Below, piece by piece: positions 53,383 to 63,035 of a stretch of 64,000 nt of DNA. Source of the stretch: Flagellimonas aquimarina (GTDB lineage: Bacteria > Bacteroidota > Bacteroidia > Flavobacteriales > Flavobacteriaceae); assembly GCF_003149745.1 (NCBI RefSeq), contig NZ_QGEG01000002.1:496001-560000 (forward strand). Direction: 5' to 3'. The notes under the pieces were generated by a model. It worked only from the letters and a program-made list of their open reading frames with translations, searched no databases and was not told where the DNA came from. Both the position numbers and the translations under genes were made by a program. Within the stretch, counting starts at the first letter, position 1. Every line of letters starts with the position of its first letter.

Positions 53383-55407
53383 TCAGTCCTTATACTTCTC
53401 AAACCAGGCTAAAATACTGGCAATCTTAGCAATAAGATTACTGGGCTTGTTCGCAATACCATGAGAAGCTCCAGGAATGCGAACCATTGCAGTCTCCACA
53501 CCTTCCAACTTCAATGCTGTATAAAATTGCTCGGACTCTGCAATCGGGGTTCGATAATCTTCTTCGCCAGTGAGCAGCATGGTAGGCGTTGTTACATTGG
53601 CAACATATGATAAGGGAGAACGCCTAAAATAGTTCTCTGGATCTTCCCAAGGCTTTTTTCCAAACCAATATTTAGAGAAAAAAGAAGCACCATCCGCGTA
53701 TAAGACAAAGCTTGTCCAGTTGATTACCGGTTTGGCAACTACAGCTGCTTTAAAGCGGTTTGTTTTACCAACGATCCAAGCTGTTAATACACCGCCGCCG
53801 CTACCACCGGTAACAAAAAGGTTTTTTTCATCTATGGAACCCTTTTTAATTACCGCATCTACACCGGACATCAAATCTTCATAGTCATGGTTAGGATAGT
53901 CATGGTGAATTAGGTTTCCAAATTCCTCCCCGTAACTTGTGCTTCCCCTTGGATTACAATATAGCACTACATAACCGGCTGCCGCATAGGCTTGGATTTC
54001 TGCGGAGTACACAGAACCATAACTTGCAAAAGGACCTCCATGAATCTCTAGAATAAAGGGATATTTTTTAGACGGGTCAAAATTGGGAGGTGTTACGACC
54101 CATCCTTGTATTTTTCGTTGGTCATATGATGACTCCCACCAAAGCTCCTCTACATTCCCCAGATTTTTAAATGAGAACAGATCGTCATTTACAAAAGTGA
54201 CCCTCTTAGACCCTTTTTTATCATAAATACTTAAATCAGCAGGGTGTTGGGTGCCACCTAAGGTATATGCCAATTTATCTGTATTGGAAACTGTAAATGT
54301 TGCTGCATTATATGGTCTTCCCAAGGAAAGCCCTCCTAAACCTTCAACTTTGGTTGATATGGCTCCGGAGAGGGTAATATGGCCAATTTTGGTATCACCT
54401 TTATCATCATATTGAAAATATAGTCCCTTTCCATCCTTTGCCCATTGAATGTTGCCAATGTTTCTATCAAAATCATTGGATATTTGCTGGGAATTGGCTC
54501 CAGAAACATCCATAACATAAAGCTCATTCAATTGATATCCTTGCAATTTGTCATCAAGGCCCAAATAAGCAATTTTTGTTCCATCGGAGGATAAGGTAGG
54601 TGATTGATCCGGGCCATATCTACTGGTAAGTGCTGTTACCTTATGATCTGCCAAATTCAACTCGTATACCTCACTATTGTTTGGTTCAAAAGCTTCGTCA
54701 GGATTAAAATTGGCCGAAAAATATAGCTTGCCACCATCTTTTGACCAAATTGGCTTGCCGTGGTCATACGCCGTATTGGTCAATTGTTTTGGTGTACCTC
54801 CAGTTATTGGTAGTGTAAAGAGCTGCATGTTCCCTCCTTTGATATAACCTTGACCATCTCCACGGTAATTTAGTTTGTCAATATAGGTTGGAGCTTTGTT
54901 CCATTTAGCACCTTCAGGTTTTGCAGGCATTTTTACAATGGATTCTTCCTTTTTTGGAACAAACATGTTGAATGCTATGTACCTGTCATCATGGGACCAT
55001 GAAATCTGTCCTGGAGCTTTTGGTAAATTGGTTAAAGGTGCAATTTCTTTGGTGTCCATCCACATAAGATAGACCTTCATTTTTTTATCTGACATATTGG
55101 ATTTAAAAATGATTTTTGCCCCATCATGTGACCACCTAGGATAAAAATCATTCTGATTACCAGTAGTAATTGGTCGGTTGTTGGAGCCATCAAAATTGAC
55201 CATCCAAAGGTTAGACAAGTTTCTATCTGTCATGACATCTTTAAAGTTGCGGACATAGACTATCTTATTTCCATCTGGAGATATTTGCGGATCGGAAACA
55301 TATTCCATGTTAAAAATATCGATTAGTTCAAGATTTGATTTTGTTTGACCAAACGTAATCTGTCCCAAAAACAGTAGGGCGATAATACCTTTTAAAGATG
55401 TTTTCAA
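53383..55407 (-). CDS. S9-family prolyl oligopeptidase-like exopeptidase, secreted
   Basis: This 674-residue protein has a signal peptide (FLGQITFGQ), a WD40-like beta-propeller (about residues 30-390, with DPQISPDGNKIVYV-type repeats) and an alpha/beta-hydrolase domain. The nucleophile Ser is in VTGGSGGG, Asp in GEEDYRTP and His in PGASHGI. It should release peptides or dipeptides from proline- or other residues in the periplasm. First gene of the peptidase-DUF6090-PaiB operon. Confidence 0.92.
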   Translation of the reverse strand: MKTSLKGIIALLFLGQITFGQTKSNLELIDIFNMEYVSDPQISPDGNKIVYVRNFKDVMTDRNLSNLWMVNFDGSNNRPITTGNQNDFYPRWSHDGAKIIFKSNMSDKKMKVYLMWMDTKEIAPLTNLPKAPGQISWSHDDRYIAFNMFVPKKEESIVKMPAKPEGAKWNKAPTYIDKLNYRGDGQGYIKGGNMQLFTLPITGGTPKQLTNTAYDHGKPIWSKDGGKLYFSANFNPDEAFEPNNSEVYELNLADHKVTALTSRYGPDQSPTLSSDGTKIAYLGLDDKLQGYQLNELYVMDVSGANSQQISNDFDRNIGNIQWAKDGKGLYFQYDDKGDTKIGHITLSGAISTKVEGLGGLSLGRPYNAATFTVSNTDKLAYTLGGTQHPADLSIYDKKGSKRVTFVNDDLFSFKNLGNVEELWWESSYDQRKIQGWVVTPPNFDPSKKYPFILEIHGGPFASYGSVYSAEIQAYAAAGYVVLYCNPRGSTSYGEEFGNLIHHDYPNHDYEDLMSGVDAVIKKGSIDEKNLFVTGGSGGGVLTAWIVGKTNRFKAAVVAKPVINWTSFVLYADGASFFSKYWFGKKPWEDPENYFRRSPLSYVANVTTPTMLLTGEEDYRTPIAESEQFYTALKLEGVETAMVRIPGASHGIANKPSNLIAKIASILAWFEKYKD

Positions 55408-55534
55408 AATGATAGGTTTATGAAGTTTTAATAGGAGTTAAGATACATATTAAATCCATGACGGGATTCTTTGCGAGTGACTTTTTACAAGTCCTTTGCC
55501 TAACCCAACGCTTGAACCGGACTAGAGAACCTTG

Positions 55535-55565
55535 AAAAAAAAAGCAAGGCATTTGCCTTGCTTTT
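55535..55565 (-). terminator. Terminator after the DUF4382 gene
   Basis: GCAAGGC/GCCTTGC with flanking A and T runs forms a stem of about 11 bp around a four-base loop; the A-run at 55535-55543 is a T-run on the minus strand. It lies 32 bp beyond the stop codon of the DUF4382 gene. Confidence 0.8.
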
Positions 55566-55596
55566 CTTATATAATGTAAAGTTTCTAATCCAAAAT

Positions 55597-56493
55597 TCAA
55601 TTAGCGCTTTCAACCTCCAAGACAAAATCTTGAATTGTCTTGTTTGCTGTATTAATTTGAACCTCAACAGAATCGCTTGCTACATAGCCTTCTAATTCTG
55701 CAAATACTTTGTAAGCTCCTGCTTCCAGCCCCAAAATGGTATAGTTGCCATCAGCATCAGAAAATCCAGTGGTGTTTAAGGTGTCCGCCACAATAACAGA
55801 TATCTGTGCGCCTTCTAAAGCAACTTGCATTTCTTCTTCTAAAGTGGTTGCGGATCCGCTCAAGGTGCCACTTGTGGAAAGATTACTAACCTTAATTACA
55901 GGTTTGAAATTAAAACCATTAATTCCGTCTGGTGTTTTTGTATTCCCCTTAACGATAAAGGAACGGCTTACATCAAAGTCCAGCAGAAGATCTGACGACA
56001 GACCACCGATCACGGCAATACTTGGCTTTATGAATACTTTTATCCCGGTTTGTTCACCGCTAGGCACTTTTAAATCAAAGGTTCTTCCATCATCCAGAAC
56101 TACATTGATACCTTTAGCATAGACTCTTATTAAATCATAAGTGCCAACAGGAACCTCTAGGTCTGCAAGTAATTCCATGTTGCCATTGGTTAAATCTAGC
56201 AAGTTAACTGTAATTTCTTCTTCCATAAGGGTGATGAACGGAGAATCATTTTCATCATCCATATCAGTATCATCTGATGAGTTTTCGTCCATATCCTCAT
56301 TGTCTTTGTTTCTAGCATCGACTTTAAAAATAGTGACATTTGCTTCTGCAACAAAGTCAGACGGAAAAGGTGCATCAGTCAATTGTACGGTTAGTCTACC
56401 CAAACCTTCATTTTCATTGTTTGTATCTCCAGTACAGCCAATAATGAATAGGGTAAATACAAAAAGTAAATTGAGGATAAATTTTGTTCTCAT
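55597..56493 (-). CDS. DUF4382 lipoprotein with carboxypeptidase-regulatory C-domain
   Basis: This 298-residue protein has lipobox FIIGC and a DUF4382 domain (GRLTVQLTDAPFPSDFVAEANVTIFKVDAR). A strongly acidic insert near residues 55-85 (runs of Asp, Glu and Asn) is followed by a C-terminal regulatory-like domain (DADGNYTILGLEAGAYKVFAELEGY). It is probably surface exposed and may bind cations through the acidic insert (inference). Function unknown. Confidence 0.85.
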   Translation of the reverse strand: MRTKFILNLLFVFTLFIIGCTGDTNNENEGLGRLTVQLTDAPFPSDFVAEANVTIFKVDARNKDNEDMDENSSDDTDMDDENDSPFITLMEEEITVNLLDLTNGNMELLADLEVPVGTYDLIRVYAKGINVVLDDGRTFDLKVPSGEQTGIKVFIKPSIAVIGGLSSDLLLDFDVSRSFIVKGNTKTPDGINGFNFKPVIKVSNLSTSGTLSGSATTLEEEMQVALEGAQISVIVADTLNTTGFSDADGNYTILGLEAGAYKVFAELEGYVASDSVEVQINTANKTIQDFVLEVESAN

Positions 56494-56707
56494 AATTTTA
56501 GAGGTTTTAAATTACGGTTGTAAGTAATTGATTACAAATAACATACAACTTAAATCAAAGATGATGATATGTTTATAAAACACACATTGAATTTCTCTTT
56601 TTTCGATAAAATACAGAGTTCAAATCGTTATCTTACATAAATCTCCAAAATTACGGTAGGGTTTACCCGATTTTCAGCGTTTACCACTTATCGTAATATA
56701 TAAATTA

Positions 56708-58123
56708 CTAAAACTGAAAATAGATAAATTGTTCTCCGCTGCCTTGGGAAATGCAGATCAGGAAAAACATTACGGCCCAACATACTCCCAACAACCAAGG
56801 GGGAGTTTTTTCACCAACCTCTTTCATATTGGTATTTCGCATTAGCCAATGACAAATGAACAGTAATGTAACCAAGGAAAATACTTTTAAAATATCAAAA
56901 GAACCCAGTATTTTGGTTCCATCGCTATTCATAAACAACATGGAAGCAATCATGTTTTTGGCAGTTGAAAATTCTCTGGCCCTAAAAAACACCCAAGTGA
57001 AATTGACAAAAGTATAAGTCAACAGCGCCAATAGAATTCCATTCCAAGCATTGATTTTAATAGTAAATACATTTTTAAGAAGTCGTTCTGCAATAAGATA
57101 AGTCCCGTGCAGGGCTCCCCAAACGACAAAGGTCCATGCCGCTCCATGCCAAAGCCCTCCCAGTAACATGGTCAACATTAATGCAACATACATCCTTGTA
57201 ATACCAAAACGATTGCCACCCAAGGGAATGTACAGATAATCTCTTAGCCAAGAGGAAAGGGAAATATGCCAACGTTTCCATAGGTCTCTAAATCCAATGG
57301 ATGCATAGGGATACATAAAGTTATCTGGAAGGATAATGCCCAGCATCAATGCAATACCAATAGCGCAGGTGGAATATCCCGCAAAATCAAAGAAAATTTG
57401 CCCAGAAAAAGCAAGCGTTCCAGACCATGCATCCCAGAAGTTGAGAATTTCCTTTGAACCAAAAACGGTATCCGATGTATTAGATAGCATGGTGTCTGCC
57501 AATACCACTTTTTGAAATAAACCAATAGTGAGCAGAAAAAGCCCCCAAATAAATTGTTTGGTAGTTGCCTTTTTGGATTCATAAAATTGGCTGATCAAAT
57601 CCTTTGCCCTAACAATTGGTCCTGCCACAAGTTGGGGAAAGAAAGTAACATACAGAGCAAAGTCCAGAAAGGTTTTGGCAGGTTCAATCCTACGCTTGTA
57701 TATGTCTATTGTATATGACATAGTTTGAAAAGTGTAAAAGGAGATTCCCATTGGTAGGATAATATCCATAGGTTGCGCTTGAAAATCCCAACCAATACTA
57801 TTGGAAAGAACCACAAAATTCTCCAGCAGAAAATCTCCGTATTTAAAAAAGGCCAAAAACCCAAGGTTGACCACCATACTCAGTAGTAACCATAGTTTTC
57901 TAATGTTTTGTCTTTCCTCTTTTACTAATTTGTTTCCTGCGGTCCAGTCGACCATGGTCGAGATCCATAGGAGCAAAATCAAAGGAGGGTTCCAAAGACC
58001 GTAAAAGATATAACTAGCTAATAAAAGCATTAGCTTCTTTTGGCTCCAGTTTAATAGAGGAGCATAATACAATGCCAACACCATCGTCAAAAAGACGATA
58101 AATCCTAGTGAGTTAAATAACAT
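56708..58123 (-). CDS. MBOAT-family O-acyltransferase
   Basis: This 471-residue polytopic membrane protein is AlgI/DltB-like. It carries LFKYGDFLLEN-type helices, FYTFQTMSYTIDIYK, the family segment LWKRWHISLSSWLRDYLYIPLGGNR and the catalytic His in MLLGGLWHGAAWTFVVWG. Such proteins pass acyl groups across the membrane to polysaccharide or other acceptors. Two bases separate it from the SGNH gene before it, which presumably carries out the periplasmic transfer step. Confidence 0.93.
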   Translation of the reverse strand: MLFNSLGFIVFLTMVLALYYAPLLNWSQKKLMLLLASYIFYGLWNPPLILLLWISTMVDWTAGNKLVKEERQNIRKLWLLLSMVVNLGFLAFFKYGDFLLENFVVLSNSIGWDFQAQPMDIILPMGISFYTFQTMSYTIDIYKRRIEPAKTFLDFALYVTFFPQLVAGPIVRAKDLISQFYESKKATTKQFIWGLFLLTIGLFQKVVLADTMLSNTSDTVFGSKEILNFWDAWSGTLAFSGQIFFDFAGYSTCAIGIALMLGIILPDNFMYPYASIGFRDLWKRWHISLSSWLRDYLYIPLGGNRFGITRMYVALMLTMLLGGLWHGAAWTFVVWGALHGTYLIAERLLKNVFTIKINAWNGILLALLTYTFVNFTWVFFRAREFSTAKNMIASMLFMNSDGTKILGSFDILKVFSLVTLLFICHWLMRNTNMKEVGEKTPPWLLGVCWAVMFFLICISQGSGEQFIYFQF

Positions 58124-58125
58124 GT

Positions 58126-59157
58126 TTAGTTAGTTTTTTGGTTAGGCAGTATGCCATCTAATTGCATGATCTTGATGAACTCCCTAGTAAAATAATCCGC
58201 ATCATCCGCTATTAGATGTGACCATTCTGGCAGAGTTAAATTTTGTAACTGTGGGTAATCTTCAAAATGATAAGCTTTAACACTTGCCTTTTCAACCAAT
58301 TCATCCCAAAACTTATTTCTGGGAGTTACGTTAGTTTCAAAATCCCTTAAATAACCGGTTGATGGACAACGTAATAAAATTACATTTCCACCCTTTTCTT
58401 TAAACTTTTTTAAATCCTCAAGAAAAAAACTCATCGTTCCCTCTTTATCGGGTGGTGGCCCTCCTCCTGACATAAAAAATTGCCACACTTTTTTTACCGT
58501 ATTTGCAAAAGCTGTGTCAGTTTCCATTCGTTTTTTCATCCGTACATTTCTATCAAGCCTTATATGTTCAAAAGAATGAAAAGGAGGCATTGGATCAAAA
58601 ACTCGATCACCAATTTTCACTTTTCCCAATAATTCTTTTAGGTTGATGCCATCAATTCCTTCAACTTCACTTATAAAAGCAAACGAACTTTGAAGGGGAA
58701 TGGATAATTTGTGATTTATGCGTTGCGCAAAAGTTCTGTTATGAAAATGATCCACTCTTGCCTGAGGCCAAGCCCAGGGTGGAGCTTCTGGATACGTAGT
58801 TGAAAAGAACAATCCGGGTGTCACGCCTACTAGAATAGTGCCGTTAAAAGGAGAGGTGTTAACAATATCATGGAAAACTGGTAATGGGGAGCAACCTCCA
58901 GATGACAATTGAATTGGCTTTTTTCCAGTTATCTTTTTCCATTCGTCCAGTTGAATATCAAAATGGACCCTTGAAGAGCCAATAAGAACAACATCCTCTT
59001 TAGATAGGTCATCAACTTTAGATCTCTCAAGTGCCCAAAGAGCATCATTGTCATCAATTGATTTAGAAAACCCTTGAGAACGCCAATATAGTTCCCATCC
59101 CACTAAGCCCATTGCCCCAAGAATAAGGGCAACAATTAATGATTTTTTTAGATTCAT
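58126..59157 (-). CDS. Membrane-anchored SGNH/AlgX-like acyltransferase partner
   Basis: This 343-residue protein has a short N-terminal membrane anchor (LIVALILGAMGLVGW) and an SGNH-type fold: VVLIGSSRVHFDI carries the candidate nucleophile Ser. Near the C-terminus LPEWSHLIADDADYF is the place where related proteins have Asp-x-x-His, but here it reads Glu-Trp-Ser-His. First gene of the pair with MBOAT, so it probably acts in O-acetylation of an unknown exported polymer. Confidence 0.75.
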   Translation of the reverse strand: MNLKKSLIVALILGAMGLVGWELYWRSQGFSKSIDDNDALWALERSKVDDLSKEDVVLIGSSRVHFDIQLDEWKKITGKKPIQLSSGGCSPLPVFHDIVNTSPFNGTILVGVTPGLFFSTTYPEAPPWAWPQARVDHFHNRTFAQRINHKLSIPLQSSFAFISEVEGIDGINLKELLGKVKIGDRVFDPMPPFHSFEHIRLDRNVRMKKRMETDTAFANTVKKVWQFFMSGGGPPPDKEGTMSFFLEDLKKFKEKGGNVILLRCPSTGYLRDFETNVTPRNKFWDELVEKASVKAYHFEDYPQLQNLTLPEWSHLIADDADYFTREFIKIMQLDGILPNQKTN

Positions 59158-59200
59158 TAGGTCGTACTTGTTTTATGTTTGGAAATTTAGCTTTGAATAT

Positions 59201-59232
59201 AAAAAAGTAGGGACATTTTTTTGCCCCTACTT
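59201..59232 (-). terminator. Terminator after the tandem ABM-like gene
   Basis: AAGTAGGG (59205-59212) pairs with CCCTACTT (59225-59232), extended inside the loop by CA/TG. The A-run to the left becomes a T-run on the minus strand. Confidence 0.75.
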
Positions 59233-59248
59233 GGCTTAAATAAAAATA

Positions 59249-60013
59249 CTATTCTCCTGATGGTATTACAACTTGGCCCGATAAGCCGCTAAGATCACTT
59301 CTATAGGTCCAAAGCTCTTGGTAGTCACCATTGGTGGCAGCTTCAAATTCCTTTAAAAAACCCATAAAGGTACCTTCGCCATGTACTTCTTCATACCACT
59401 GAGGAAATTTATCCTCTTCTCCCATCCAAGACATTGAATCGAAGAAGTTGATCCAAACCATATCTTGGTATTTTGGGCTACGCAGCTCGTTAAAGTAAAC
59501 GCCCCATTGTTCATCACCGTCCTTTTCCTTGAATACTTTGGTAACCTTGTCCAGAATGCCCATAAATGATTGTTCTTTAAAGCGTTTCATGTCCAAGTAA
59601 AAGACCGACAAATTTTTTAGTTCAAAATCCCGTGTAAAATTAGAATGTTTGGAATCTCCTTTCCAATAAGTGGTTTCCATTGTAGTTTCAGCATGCGGGG
59701 CCACATTGGTATTCCAATCATTGGTGTGGGCCTCATCCGTGTTATTGGCTTCGTCCATGGCACCCCAAGCTGTTGGCCCCATACTCCAAATGTATTTACC
59801 AGAGTTTTTCCCGCTTGCAATCCAATAGACTCTAACAGCATTGGCTCCTTCTGCGTGGTATTTTTTGTTGTGTGCCGCCAGACCAGATTCAAAATCATTA
59901 ACATGTCCCGAATGTGGTGTAATCATTACGTTCATGAACAAAGGTTCTTGAGGTCTGTCTTGAGCCGAAGTTAAAAGTGGTAATAGCAATAGTGCAATCA
60001 GTACTTTTTTCAT
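59249..60013 (-). CDS. Secreted protein with two tandem ABM/NIPSNAP-like domains
   Basis: This 254-residue protein has a signal peptide (LLLPLLTSAQ). It reads as two similar alpha-beta halves. Residues about 25-115 have VMITPHSGHVNDFESGLAAH and YWIASGKNSGKYIW. Residues about 130-225 have VFYLDMKRFKEQSFMGILDK and YFNELRSPKYQDMVWINFF. The pattern resembles dimeric alpha-beta barrel domains fused in tandem. No catalytic assignment is possible. Its close neighbour at 60051 is another small secreted protein, 37 bases upstream, so the two are probably co-transcribed. Confidence 0.6.
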   Translation of the reverse strand: MKKVLIALLLLPLLTSAQDRPQEPLFMNVMITPHSGHVNDFESGLAAHNKKYHAEGANAVRVYWIASGKNSGKYIWSMGPTAWGAMDEANNTDEAHTNDWNTNVAPHAETTMETTYWKGDSKHSNFTRDFELKNLSVFYLDMKRFKEQSFMGILDKVTKVFKEKDGDEQWGVYFNELRSPKYQDMVWINFFDSMSWMGEEDKFPQWYEEVHGEGTFMGFLKEFEAATNGDYQELWTYRSDLSGLSGQVVIPSGE

Positions 60014-60050
60014 AATGGGTTGGTTTTAATTAATAAATTACTTGTATTGG

Positions 60051-60566
60051 TTATTCTTCTGTATTCTCTTCTGCCATTTTAGTCTCTGCTTCTATTTGTT
60101 GAAGTGCTAAAACAATTTCTGTTGGATCCCAGTACCCTACTTCCCTAACTATTTTTCCATCAACAAATTGATAAGTTAAATGAATGGGGATTGTAACTTC
60201 CTTGCTGTTGGCTGCTAAGATTCCTTTCCAATTTAACCAACAGTTTACCCAGGTTTCTCCATCATCAGTAACTACCATTTCATATTCCTGATCTTCCTCT
60301 TGAAAGTTTCTGCTGGAATAGTTGACATCTGTTTGTTTGTGATAATCCATGGTCTCGCTAGGGGACATGGGGTTGTCTTTTGTGTTGTAATATGTCTTTG
60401 AGGTGTCTGCATACATGGTGGTATCAAAAGACTTACTGTCATAGTTGGAAATCAATTCTTTAACGGTGTCAATTTCTGGTGAGTTTTGCGTGTAGCGCTC
60501 TGGAGCTTTGGGTTGACACGCCATAAATAGTGCTGCTGCAATGCAGGTAAAGAGTAATTTTTTCAT
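60051..60566 (-). CDS. NTF2/SnoaL-like lipoprotein
   Basis: This 171-residue protein has lipobox ALFMAC and a cone-shaped NTF2-like domain: helical N-terminus, then YEMVVTDDGETWVNCWLNWKG and IPIHLTYQFVDGKIVREVGYWDPTEIV, the strand pattern of SnoaL-like proteins. No catalytic residue can be assigned. Probably in an operon with the ABM-like gene downstream. Confidence 0.7.
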   Translation of the reverse strand: MKKLLFTCIAAALFMACQPKAPERYTQNSPEIDTVKELISNYDSKSFDTTMYADTSKTYYNTKDNPMSPSETMDYHKQTDVNYSSRNFQEEDQEYEMVVTDDGETWVNCWLNWKGILAANSKEVTIPIHLTYQFVDGKIVREVGYWDPTEIVLALQQIEAETKMAEENTEE

Positions 60567-60861
60567 AAGGTTGATATTAAGTTGAATTAGCTATCTATAT
60601 TGGATACTTTATAACTTGCTTAATTTCAAACATCATGTGTCAACCTATACATATGCAAGTAAGGGTCTATGTTGCAAAGGGGGGATTTAATGAGCCGTGC
60701 GGTACTTGAAAATTTTATTGGCTCGGTTTCCGAATATAGTAAAAAACTGGTAATGAATCGGTTAAATGGAAGGTTAAATGGGATTTGTTAAAAAAAACAC
60801 CATATTTCGTGTGTTTTTCTTACAAGCTTATTGGTCTTTTATTTCTTTGCAGTGTAGTACG
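60567..60861. other. Intergenic region between the serine hydrolase and NTF2-like genes
   Basis: Apart from the terminator at 60789-60819, I see no gene or repeat in these 295 bases. They must contain the promoter of the minus-strand NTF2-like gene. Confidence 0.45.
60789..60819. terminator. A+T-rich terminator after the serine hydrolase gene
   Basis: AAAAACAC (60793-60800), ten-base loop, GTGTTTTT (60811-60818). It ends minus-strand transcription of the serine hydrolase, whose stop lies about 43 bp away. Confidence 0.6.
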
Positions 60862-62031
60862 TCACTTTTTATGAACTATCGAAGGATAAATAAAGTCCAC
60901 TAGGAGAGCCTCGGAATCCTTTTTCAGTGTCCAGTTATTGTAGTTTCCAGCAGTGATCACAACAATCAAATCGTTTTTTTCGTCAATGTATATGCGTTGT
61001 CCACCATTTCCAACAGCAGCCGGAATTAGATGGTTTTGATTTTCATTAATGGTAATGGCCTTAAAAATCCAAAATTGATATCCATACCCAACATTATTGT
61101 TTCGCCCAAACCAAATGTGGGGTTGTTTGGATTTCTTAACCCAATCTTTAGACAATAGCTGCTTTCCATGCCATTCACCCTTGTTGGCATAGAGCATCCC
61201 AAATTTCATTAAATCTCTAGATGTTAGTCTTAGTCCAGATGCCGCTGCGGGTAGATTAATATCTGGGAAATTGGTCCACTCAGAATTCTTAATGCCCAAT
61301 GGAGAAAACAACTGCTTTTTTGCAAATTCATGAATGTTCAATCCGCTTGTCTTCTCAATTATAGATGCTAATAACTGTGTTGTACCTCCATTATACTCCC
61401 ATACCTCTCCAGGAGCAGTTATTATTGGTCTGCTAAGTACAAATTCTATAGGGTCCTCACTGGAGGTCATAAGAATTTCACTGTTCGTTGGGTCGGTGTA
61501 GGGTACATTTTCATTCCATTCCATTCCAGTGGTCATGGTCAGCAATGTTTCAATGGTAATTTGGGAACGTAAACCGGTATCGTATTTTTTGAATTCCGGA
61601 TAAAAGTCAAAAACACTCTGCGATAGGCTATCTATTTTTCCCTGTTTTAAAGCGATGCCAATACAAGCGGCAACTATACTTTTTGAAATACTTCGAACAT
61701 CATGAAGACTATCTCTATGATGACCAATTACTCCTAGGTCATCCCCCCAGATTTCATCTTTGCCCTTAAAGTAGTCTTCATAAACCAGTTTTTTATTTTT
61801 TAGGATCAGAACACTGTGAATGTTTGGATAAACTCCAGTTTTAATGGAATCTTCCATTTTTTTTATGAATAAGGAATCAATGTTACTTTCAGCAAAACCC
61901 GCTTGGGGGAAATCAACTTTGTTTTCTGTGGCAGCTTGATCAACTTTTACTTTTTTGGTTTCATTACATCCTGTTAACAGAATGATTACAAACAATTGTA
62001 GTATGTAGAATGTGGGTTTGGTTAGTTGCAT
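60862..62031 (-). CDS. Serine hydrolase of the class C beta-lactamase fold, lipoprotein
   Basis: This protein of about 389 residues has lipobox FVIILLTGC. It carries SxxK in RSISKSIVAACIG, the Tyr motif in WEYNGGTTQLLA and the late Gly-rich motif in GNGGQRIY. ATG at 62031 gives a normal signal; the longer frame from 62082 adds an implausible hydrophobic stretch. Proteins of this type include esterases and D-peptidases as well as penicillin-binding proteins; resistance activity is not implied. Confidence 0.87.
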   Translation of the reverse strand: MQLTKPTFYILQLFVIILLTGCNETKKVKVDQAATENKVDFPQAGFAESNIDSLFIKKMEDSIKTGVYPNIHSVLILKNKKLVYEDYFKGKDEIWGDDLGVIGHHRDSLHDVRSISKSIVAACIGIALKQGKIDSLSQSVFDFYPEFKKYDTGLRSQITIETLLTMTTGMEWNENVPYTDPTNSEILMTSSEDPIEFVLSRPIITAPGEVWEYNGGTTQLLASIIEKTSGLNIHEFAKKQLFSPLGIKNSEWTNFPDINLPAAASGLRLTSRDLMKFGMLYANKGEWHGKQLLSKDWVKKSKQPHIWFGRNNNVGYGYQFWIFKAITINENQNHLIPAAVGNGGQRIYIDEKNDLIVVITAGNYNNWTLKKDSEALLVDFIYPSIVHKK

Positions 62032-62185
62032 TTGAAAGATATTTGTTGAGTCTACTACCCAAAAGACAACGGTCAATAGCATATGTTACAGTTAAGGAGG
62101 TTTTTTAATAGTATGAACCTTGAAAACCATAAAGAATCCCAAAGCCTGAAAAAGACTTTGGGACCAACCAACCTAAAACAAAAAA

Positions 62186-63031
62186 CTATTCAAACGTATA
62201 ACTGCTTTTAACCATCTCTGTCACCCTAAAATATCCATATGGAACATTATCTGGATTATCTTCATTTATACAATTTCCAACCAATGCCACGGGTGTTGGG
62301 CTAAATGGATCTCCTGCTCCTTCAAACTGTTCTATTAACAATTGCAAATAATTGTAATAGTCTTCTGATGCGCTTAAAAAAGTGATGTCGACGATATCTC
62401 CTGGCTGGAACTCTACAATATTATCTTCTTCATCTTCTATTTTTTCGTAATAAAAAGTAGCCTCGTTGCCATCTATGAATTCATCTTTGATGTAAAAAAG
62501 CTCTGGTAACAGGTCATTCCGACTTTGGAAACGTAAGAAATAATAGTTTTCGATATCGGCAGGATCTTCAAATGAAACGTTTACCTCTAGAACCTCGTCA
62601 TCTTCACCTTGATCAACAGATTGGGTAATGGACGAAATATCGGTAACTGGAAACAAGGTCTCCGTTGCGGTATAACGTTCACCTTCATAAATCACTTCTA
62701 GAGAATAAGTGTCGCCTAAAACTGGCACAAATAAGGAGGTAGTGTATCTGCCATTGTTCTGATCATTGAAAACGAACTCCGAACCATCATTGTCATTGGT
62801 CACTTGTACCGTAGCTCCCGTAACCCCTGTGTTACCTTGATTGTCAAAAAAGGGGGTGGAAGTACTTAGCAAGATGGTTTGCTCGTTGCCGGTTGTTCCT
62901 TTTTCCCAATCGAGCGATGCTTCAATGGTAAGCCTAATAGGGCCTTCAGGAACATCAACATCTATAACATCTGTGCATGATGCGCCTATAAATAATAGTG
63001 CAATAAATAAGGTTTTATGATATAGTTTCAT
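62186..63031 (-). CDS. DUF4249-family lipoprotein
   Basis: This protein of about 281 residues has the lipoprotein signal LFIALLFIGASC and then TDVIDVDVPEGPIRLTIEASLDWEKG, the opening of DUF4249 proteins encoded directly after TonB receptors in Bacteroidota. ATG at 63031 fits, with only 4 bases after the receptor's stop codon; the longer frame to 63238 overlaps that receptor. It is the likely surface partner of the receptor. Confidence 0.9.
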   Translation of the reverse strand: MKLYHKTLFIALLFIGASCTDVIDVDVPEGPIRLTIEASLDWEKGTTGNEQTILLSTSTPFFDNQGNTGVTGATVQVTNDNDGSEFVFNDQNNGRYTTSLFVPVLGDTYSLEVIYEGERYTATETLFPVTDISSITQSVDQGEDDEVLEVNVSFEDPADIENYYFLRFQSRNDLLPELFYIKDEFIDGNEATFYYEKIEDEEDNIVEFQPGDIVDITFLSASEDYYNYLQLLIEQFEGAGDPFSPTPVALVGNCINEDNPDNVPYGYFRVTEMVKSSYTFE

Positions 63032-63035
63032 CGTA

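Noticed and set aside
60801..60810. ATATTTCGT matching the UAS half-site at 35142-35152
   Set aside because: It lies in the loop of a terminator, without a second half-site or a -24/-12 element nearby; a chance match.
60862..62031. Serine hydrolase as a beta-lactamase resistance gene
   Set aside because: The SxxK/Tyr/Gly-rich layout is shared by many esterases and peptidases; nothing points to antibiotic hydrolysis.
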